This document shows positions 60,041-64,000 of a stretch of 64,000 nucleotides of DNA, in pieces. Numbering within the stretch: position 1 is the stretch's first letter; each line of letters begins with the position of its first letter. The DNA is taken from positions 4,092,001-4,156,000 of the forward strand of contig NZ_CP135052.1 of assembly GCF_029193595.2 (NCBI RefSeq), given 5' to 3'. The notes under the pieces are model-generated. The model saw only the letters and a program-made list of their open reading frames with translations, did no database searches and was not told the DNA's origin. Origin of the DNA: Providencia hangzhouensis. GTDB taxonomy: Bacteria; Pseudomonadota; Gammaproteobacteria; Enterobacterales; Enterobacteriaceae. A program made the position numbers and the translations under genes.

Positions 60041-60164
60041 ATGCTCTAAATAGTTCACATTGTGGGTAGGCGACAAGAGAAGATAGCTTGGGGAGCATAC
60101 ACAAGTATGTGACCCAAGGAGCTGAACGTAGTCAACACCCCCAGAATGTGAAACATGACGAGCC
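60041..60164 (+). repeat. ERIC element, tandem copy 1 before btsS
   Basis: The 124-base unit begins ATGCTCTAAATAGTTC and contains GGCGACAAG, GGGAGCATACACAAGTATGTG and GTAGTCAACA, the ERIC core in a local variant. It is followed directly by a second copy. Confidence 0.85.
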
Positions 60165-60287
60165 ATGCTCTAAATAGTTCGCATTATGGGTAGGCGACAA
60201 GAAAAGGTATCTTGGGGAGCATACACAAGTATGTGACCCAAGGAGCTGAACGTAGTCACCCCCCCAGAATATGAAACATGACGAGCC
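60165..60287 (+). repeat. ERIC element, tandem copy 2 before btsS
   Basis: The 123-base unit is nearly identical to copy 1, differing at a few positions (GCATTATGG in place of CACATTGTGG, and CACCCCCCC). It lies head to tail. Confidence 0.85.
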
Positions 60288-60410
60288 ATACTCTAAATAG
60301 TTCACATTGTGGGTAGGCGACAAGAGAAGATAGCTTGGGGAGCATACACAAGTATGTGACCCAAGGAGCTGAACGTAGTCAACACCCCCAGAATGTGAAA
60401 TATGACGAGC
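60288..60410 (+). repeat. ERIC element, tandem copy 3 abutting btsS
   Basis: The 123-base unit ends TATGACGAGC exactly before the btsS ATG at 60,411. The next repeat unit would begin at the ATG. An ATG inside the repeat (60,402) is in frame with btsS and could add three residues. Confidence 0.88.
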
Positions 60411-62096
60411 ATGTACGAATTTGACTTAATATTACTCCTCCTCCAGCAAATGTGCGTCTACTTAGTGATCGCATGGGTCCTTAGTCGTACCCCGCTGGTT
60501 ACCCCATTACTTAAAGTCACTATTCGCTTACCTCACAAGGTGATGTGCTACCTGATTTTCTCAGTATTTTGCATTATCGGTACTTATTTTGGTTTGCATA
60601 TCAATGATTCTATTGCCAATACTCGCGCCATTGGTGCCGTGCTTGGGGGCCTATTAGGCGGTCCCGCTGTCGGCTTTGCCGTTGGTTTTACTGGTGGGTT
60701 GCATCGTTATTCATTGGGTGGTATGAGTGCATTTGCCTGTATGGTTTCAACGATTGTTGAAGGGTTGATTGGCGGGTTAGTTCATCGTTACTTTATGAAA
60801 CGCGGCGAAATTAATAAAATTTTTAATCCTATGATTGCCAGCTGTGTCACTTTTATTGCTGAAATCATACAAATGCTAATTATTTTATTGTTGGCAAAAC
60901 CTTTCGATGAAGCCCTCGAACTTGTTAAAAATATCGCTGCACCTATGGTCATCGCAAATACGATTGGCGCAGCTATGTTTATTCGTATTTTACTCGACCG
61001 CCGCGCTATTGTTGAAAAATACACAACTGCATTCTCTGCTCAGGCGCTAAAAATCGCCTTAACCACTGAAGGAATTCTGCGTAAAGGCTTTAATGCTGAT
61101 AACAGTATGAAAGTTGCCAAGATTATTTATCAAGAACTAGAAATTGGCGCCGTCGCCATCACTGATCGTGAAAAAATACTCGCATTTATTGGTATTGGCG
61201 CTGATCACCATCGCCCGGGAACACCGATTTCGTCGAGTCAGTCAAGGCAAGCTATTGAGAATAATGAAGTTGTATATGCCGATGGCAATGAAACGCCTTA
61301 CAAGTGTTCATTAAGCCCCACCTGTAAACTCGGTTCTGCATTAGTGATCCCATTACGCGGGGAAAACGAAAAAGTCATTGGTACAATTAAACTGTATGAA
61401 GCGAAAAATAGCCTATTTAGCTCCATAAATCGTACCCTTGGTGAAGGCATAGCCAGCTTATTTTCCGCGCAAATTCTCGCGGGCCAATATGAGCGCAATA
61501 AGCAATCACTGTTACAATCTGAAGTTAAACTACTTCATGCGCAAGTGAACCCCCACTTTTTGTTTAATGTACTCAATACGCTGCAAGCCGTGATCCGCAA
61601 AGATAGCCAGCAAGCAGGCCAGCTTGTGCAGTATATTTCGACATTTTTTCGCAATAATTTAAAACGGCCTGAACAAAATGCCACGCTTGGTGAAGAAATT
61701 GAACATATCAACGCCTATTTGCAGATAGAAAAAGCCCGCTTTCAAGAAAGCTTACAAATTCATATTGAGATCCCAGATGAAGTCAAACAGGTTGAACTTC
61801 CAGCATTTACCCTGCAGCCACTGGTTGAAAATGCAATTAAACACGGCACCTCACAGTTATTAGAAACAGGATATATTACAATACGTAGTTATATCGGCAG
61901 TGAACATGTCTACATCGAAATAGAAGATAACGCGGGGCTATACAAGCCCACTAAAAAGTCCGATGGCTTAGGAATGGGGCTAGTCGATAAACGCTTACGT
62001 TTAAAATATGGTGAACAATATGGTATCAGCGTAGAACATGAGCCAGAAAAATTCACTCGAATGAAAATTCGCCTGCCTTATTTGGCTACAACATAA
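60411..62096 (+). CDS. btsS: Pyruvate sensor histidine kinase BtsS
   Basis: The 561-residue LytS-family sensor kinase (YehU) has an N-terminal multi-pass 5TM-LYT domain (RAIGAVLGGLLGGPAVG, GGLHRYSLGGMSAFACMVSTIVEGLIGG), a GAF domain near residues 210 to 350 and a His kinase domain with phosphoacceptor His in LLHAQVNPHFLFNVLNTL. The start at MYEFDLIL equals E. coli. There is no clear ribosome site; the upstream leader is entirely ERIC sequence. It senses extracellular pyruvate with BtsR in E. coli. Confidence 0.95.
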   Translation: MYEFDLILLLLQQMCVYLVIAWVLSRTPLVTPLLKVTIRLPHKVMCYLIFSVFCIIGTYFGLHINDSIANTRAIGAVLGGLLGGPAVGFAVGFTGGLHRYSLGGMSAFACMVSTIVEGLIGGLVHRYFMKRGEINKIFNPMIASCVTFIAEIIQMLIILLLAKPFDEALELVKNIAAPMVIANTIGAAMFIRILLDRRAIVEKYTTAFSAQALKIALTTEGILRKGFNADNSMKVAKIIYQELEIGAVAITDREKILAFIGIGADHHRPGTPISSSQSRQAIENNEVVYADGNETPYKCSLSPTCKLGSALVIPLRGENEKVIGTIKLYEAKNSLFSSINRTLGEGIASLFSAQILAGQYERNKQSLLQSEVKLLHAQVNPHFLFNVLNTLQAVIRKDSQQAGQLVQYISTFFRNNLKRPEQNATLGEEIEHINAYLQIEKARFQESLQIHIEIPDEVKQVELPAFTLQPLVENAIKHGTSQLLETGYITIRSYIGSEHVYIEIEDNAGLYKPTKKSDGLGMGLVDKRLRLKYGEQYGISVEHEPEKFTRMKIRLPYLATT

Positions 62097-62115
62097 TAAT
62101 GATTAAATTACCTCT

Positions 62116-62832
62116 ATGAATGTATTGATTGTTGATGACGAACCTCTTGCACGGGAAAATGTGCGTTGCCTACTTGAAGAACACGATGATATTGAAATTA
62201 TCGGTGAATGCGCCAATGCGATTGAAGCGATTGGGGTCATTCACAAAAAAAAGCCTGATGTGGTTTTTCTTGATATTCAAATGCCGCGCCTAACTGGCCT
62301 TGAAATGGTACGCATGTTAGATCCAGAAGACCGCCCCTATATCGTCTTTCTTACCGCTTTTAATGAATTTGCCATCCAAGCTTTTGAAGAGCATGCATTT
62401 GATTACTTGTTAAAGCCCCTTGAAACAGAGCGATTAAAAAAAACCTTAAACCGCCTACGTCAAGGTAAGCAAAAACAGAACCTTGAACTACTCAGCAACA
62501 ATGAGCCGCTCAAATTTATCCCTTGTACTGGCCATAGCCGCATCTATTTGATGAAGCTTGATGAAGTGCTATACGCCACCTCACGTATGAGTGGCGTGTA
62601 TGTGATGAGCACACAAGGGCAAGAAGGCTTTACTGAGCTCACATTACGCACATTAGAAACTCGTACACCTTTAGTGCGCTGCCATCGCCAATATTTGGTC
62701 AACATGACTCAGTTAAATGAAATTCTGTTTGGCGACGGTGGACAAGCCGAGTTGGTACTCAGCTCCGGTGAACATATACCTGTCAGCCGCCGTTATCTCA
62801 AGCCACTAAAAGAGGCATTGGGGTTAGTTTGA
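62116..62832 (+). CDS. btsR: Pyruvate response regulator BtsR
   Basis: The 238-residue response regulator (YehT) has a receiver domain with phosphorylation Asp in [16 protein letters not shown] near residue 54 and a LytTR DNA-binding domain ([36 protein letters not shown]). BtsR activates the pyruvate transporter gene btsT in E. coli; that gene is not in this window. It starts 19 bases after btsS. Confidence 0.95.
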   Translation: MNVLIVDDEPLARENVRCLLEEHDDIEIIGECANAIEAIGVIHKKKPDVVFLDIQMPRLTGLEMVRMLDPEDRPYIVFLTAFNEFAIQAFEEHAFDYLLKPLETERLKKTLNRLRQGKQKQNLELLSNNEPLKFIPCTGHSRIYLMKLDEVLYATSRMSGVYVMSTQGQEGFTELTLRTLETRTPLVRCHRQYLVNMTQLNEILFGDGGQAELVLSSGEHIPVSRRYLKPLKEALGLV

Positions 62833-62985
62833 GTCGCGCTTCAACTTCCTACGCACAAACTTGGTGTATAAATTAATAATAAATTTGTACATCTAACTGA
62901 TTTTTTCTATAATCAGAAATATAAGTTCAAAAAATACACAATACGTTATTCTGGGTTGTGTGTTCACTATTTATAGGAACAAAAT

Positions 62986-63255
62986 ATGTCTAATACAATG
63001 TCGCAAAAAGCAGCACGTGAAGGCCTTGGTAACCCTGAGCTCTTTAAGGGCGGCGTTTTTGTAACAAAAAATGGGCAATCTGAGCTGTTTATCCAAACAA
63101 GTGAAGAACGTGAAATAGAGCTAAAAGAAAGGGAAAGAGAGCGCCAAGCAAATGCACTGCTAAAATTGGTGATGGCAGCAAAAGATGATGTTAAAAATAA
63201 GAGAACCTTATCACCAGAAGAAGCGCTAGAAAAATTACGTGCAGCAAGAAAATAA
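62986..63255 (+). CDS. Putative antitoxin (Phd-like context)
   Basis: The 89-residue protein is acidic/basic helical: KGGVFVTKNGQSELFIQTSEERE suggests a Phd/YefM-like start, followed by a charged helical region. It lies 15 bases before the RelE/ParE-like gene in a typical antitoxin-first order. An imperfect inverted repeat (ACACAA / TTGTGT near 62,937) upstream could be an operator. The family is uncertain. Confidence 0.7.
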   Translation: MSNTMSQKAAREGLGNPELFKGGVFVTKNGQSELFIQTSEEREIELKERERERQANALLKLVMAAKDDVKNKRTLSPEEALEKLRAARK

Positions 63256-63270
63256 TGAAAGGAAATTGTG

Positions 63271-63615
63271 ATGGAACAACCCTATACGGTCACCCTCGCA
63301 GAAACTGCATTATGGTCACTACAGGATGTAGAATCCTTTAAAATCAATTTTATGAGCAGTGTTCAAGCAGCCGCGTTTGTTGATGAGCTACTTTTATCAT
63401 CCGTTAGAGCAATATCAGAAGATCCAAAGCGTTATCGCCCAAATCAAATGTTAGCCGATAATGGTCTACTAATTCGGGAGCGAATCGATATAACTAGCCA
63501 ATATCGTTGTTTATATGAATTTGATATGCAAACAAATAACGTTGTTATCCTACTTTTTATCAGTACAGCACAAGATTTAGAAAAAACGCTTTATCGCTAC
63601 TACATACTTAGGTAA
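63271..63615 (+). CDS. RelE/ParE-family toxin
   Basis: The 114-residue protein matches the RelE/ParE fold: an N-terminal helix pair (TALWSLQDVESFKINFM), EDPKRYRPNQMLADNGLLIRERI and QYRCLYEFDMQTNNVVILLFISTAQDLEKTLYR. I choose the ATG at 63,271 with AAGGA seven bases upstream; a GTG one codon earlier is in frame. It should either cut mRNA or poison gyrase; the sequence does not decide. Confidence 0.82.
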   Translation: MEQPYTVTLAETALWSLQDVESFKINFMSSVQAAAFVDELLLSSVRAISEDPKRYRPNQMLADNGLLIRERIDITSQYRCLYEFDMQTNNVVILLFISTAQDLEKTLYRYYILR

Positions 63616-63630
63616 AAATGGCTAGCAAAA

Positions 63631-63660
63631 AACCCGCATTTCCAAGAAGTGCGGGTTTTC
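63631..63660. terminator. Bidirectional terminator before deaD
   Basis: AACCCGCA and TGCGGGTT form an 8-bp stem with an 11-base loop, with A-rich and T-rich flanks. It separates the toxin gene from the convergent deaD. Confidence 0.85.
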
Positions 63661-63696
63661 ATTTTATTAGGGAATAACTTCCCTAAAACCTAGCAA

Positions 63697-64000
63697 TTAC
63701 GCGTTATGGCTGCTGCTACGACGACGAGGTGCTGCATTAGTACCATCTTGACGTGGAGCAGAGTTACCACGGTCACGGTTACCACCGCCACGACGCTCAC
63801 CACCGCTACGACGTTCGCCACCGCGCTCACCGCCACGGTCATTACGACGACCTGCACCAAAGCCACCTTCGCTGCCGCCATCACGACGACCACCACCACG
63901 ACGCTCACCACCGCCGCGACGTTCGAACGGTTGTGCATCACCGATCAGCTGCATTTGAGTTGGTTTATTCAAAATGCGTGCGCGACTTAAATGAGTTAAC
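63697..64000 (-). CDS. deaD: DEAD-box RNA helicase DeaD, C-terminal part
   Basis: The C-terminal 100 residues match the end of E. coli DeaD (CsdA): [18 protein letters not shown] then a Gly/Arg-rich tail with repeated RRGG and GGERR blocks. DeaD unwinds structured RNA, aids ribosome assembly and acts in the cold. The helicase core lies outside the window to the right. The position downstream of yhbP-ubiUV-type genes is consistent with the E. coli neighbourhood. Confidence 0.93.
   Translation of the reverse strand, partial: LTHLSRARILNKPTQMQLIGDAQPFERRGGGERRGGGRRDGGSEGGFGAGRRNDRGGERGGERRSGGERRGGGNRDRGNSAPRQDGTNAAPRRRSSSHNA

Noticed and set aside
60041..60410. CRISPR array
   Set aside because: Repeats are 123 to 124 bases, adjacent with no spacers, and match the ERIC core; the Cas2-like gene elsewhere has no array either.
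63706..63990. Threonine/alanine-rich plus-strand ORF opposite deaD
   Set aside because: It is a composition artefact of the Gly/Arg-rich deaD tail on the other strand.

Overview
The window is about 64 kb from a low-GC member of the Enterobacterales, most likely Morganellaceae and probably Providencia. I infer this from E. coli-like synteny blocks (lptGF-pepA-holC-valS, rraB-argF, pyrLBI-ridA-nrdDG, yhbPQS-ubiTUV, deaD), the AT-rich backbone and the many ERIC elements. No database search was possible, so the species is an inference.

Positions 1 to about 23,870 are the tRNA-proximal end of a CP4/P4-like genomic island inserted in tRNA-Leu(CAA), the leuX hotspot. The left end lies outside the window. 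Its outer part has a CbeA-type antitoxin (cut by the window edge), a RadC-like protein, a DUF932 protein, an ArdB/KlcA antirestriction protein, small secreted and lipoprotein genes, a WYL regulator with an unusual YaaW-like N-terminus, an inovirus Gp2-type protein and AlpA. From 8,434 to 21,919, ten genes on the minus strand form a defence cluster. In transcription order these are a Cas2-like protein, a one-TRD HsdS-like protein, HsdM, HsdS, RhuM, HsdR, a DUF45/M48 metallopeptidase, a C2H2 zinc-finger protein, and two overlapping DUF262 proteins, the first of which has a DUF1524 HNH nuclease domain. A P4-type integrase lies next to the tRNA.

Positions 23,940 to 37,200 are backbone: a lipoprotein serine hydrolase, two related unknown genes, lptFG (LPS export), pepA, holC-valS, yjgM, rraB and argF with an ARG box. 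Tandem ERIC elements run directly into the holC start codon. Positions 37,264 to 44,902 hold a GNAT-like gene with a 50-residue partner, then a complete 2-aminoethylphosphonate system: phnWX (degradation), phnR (regulator) and phnSTUV (uptake). Matching palindromic operators lie before phnW and phnS.

Positions 44,964 to 51,180 carry a small lipoprotein, the pyrL-attenuated pyrBI operon, ridA, and the anaerobic ribonucleotide reductase nrdDG with NrdR-box-like sites. Positions 51,333 to 56,341 hold a DUF1471 protein, yhbQ, yhbS, the oxygen-independent ubiquinone genes ubiT/ubiUV and a YafQ/DinJ-like toxin-antitoxin pair. Positions 56,472 to 64,000 hold an HlyD-type adaptor with two ABC-2 permeases and no ATPase gene, three tandem ERIC copies ending exactly at the btsS start, btsSR (pyruvate sensing), a second toxin-antitoxin pair, and the 3' end of deaD.
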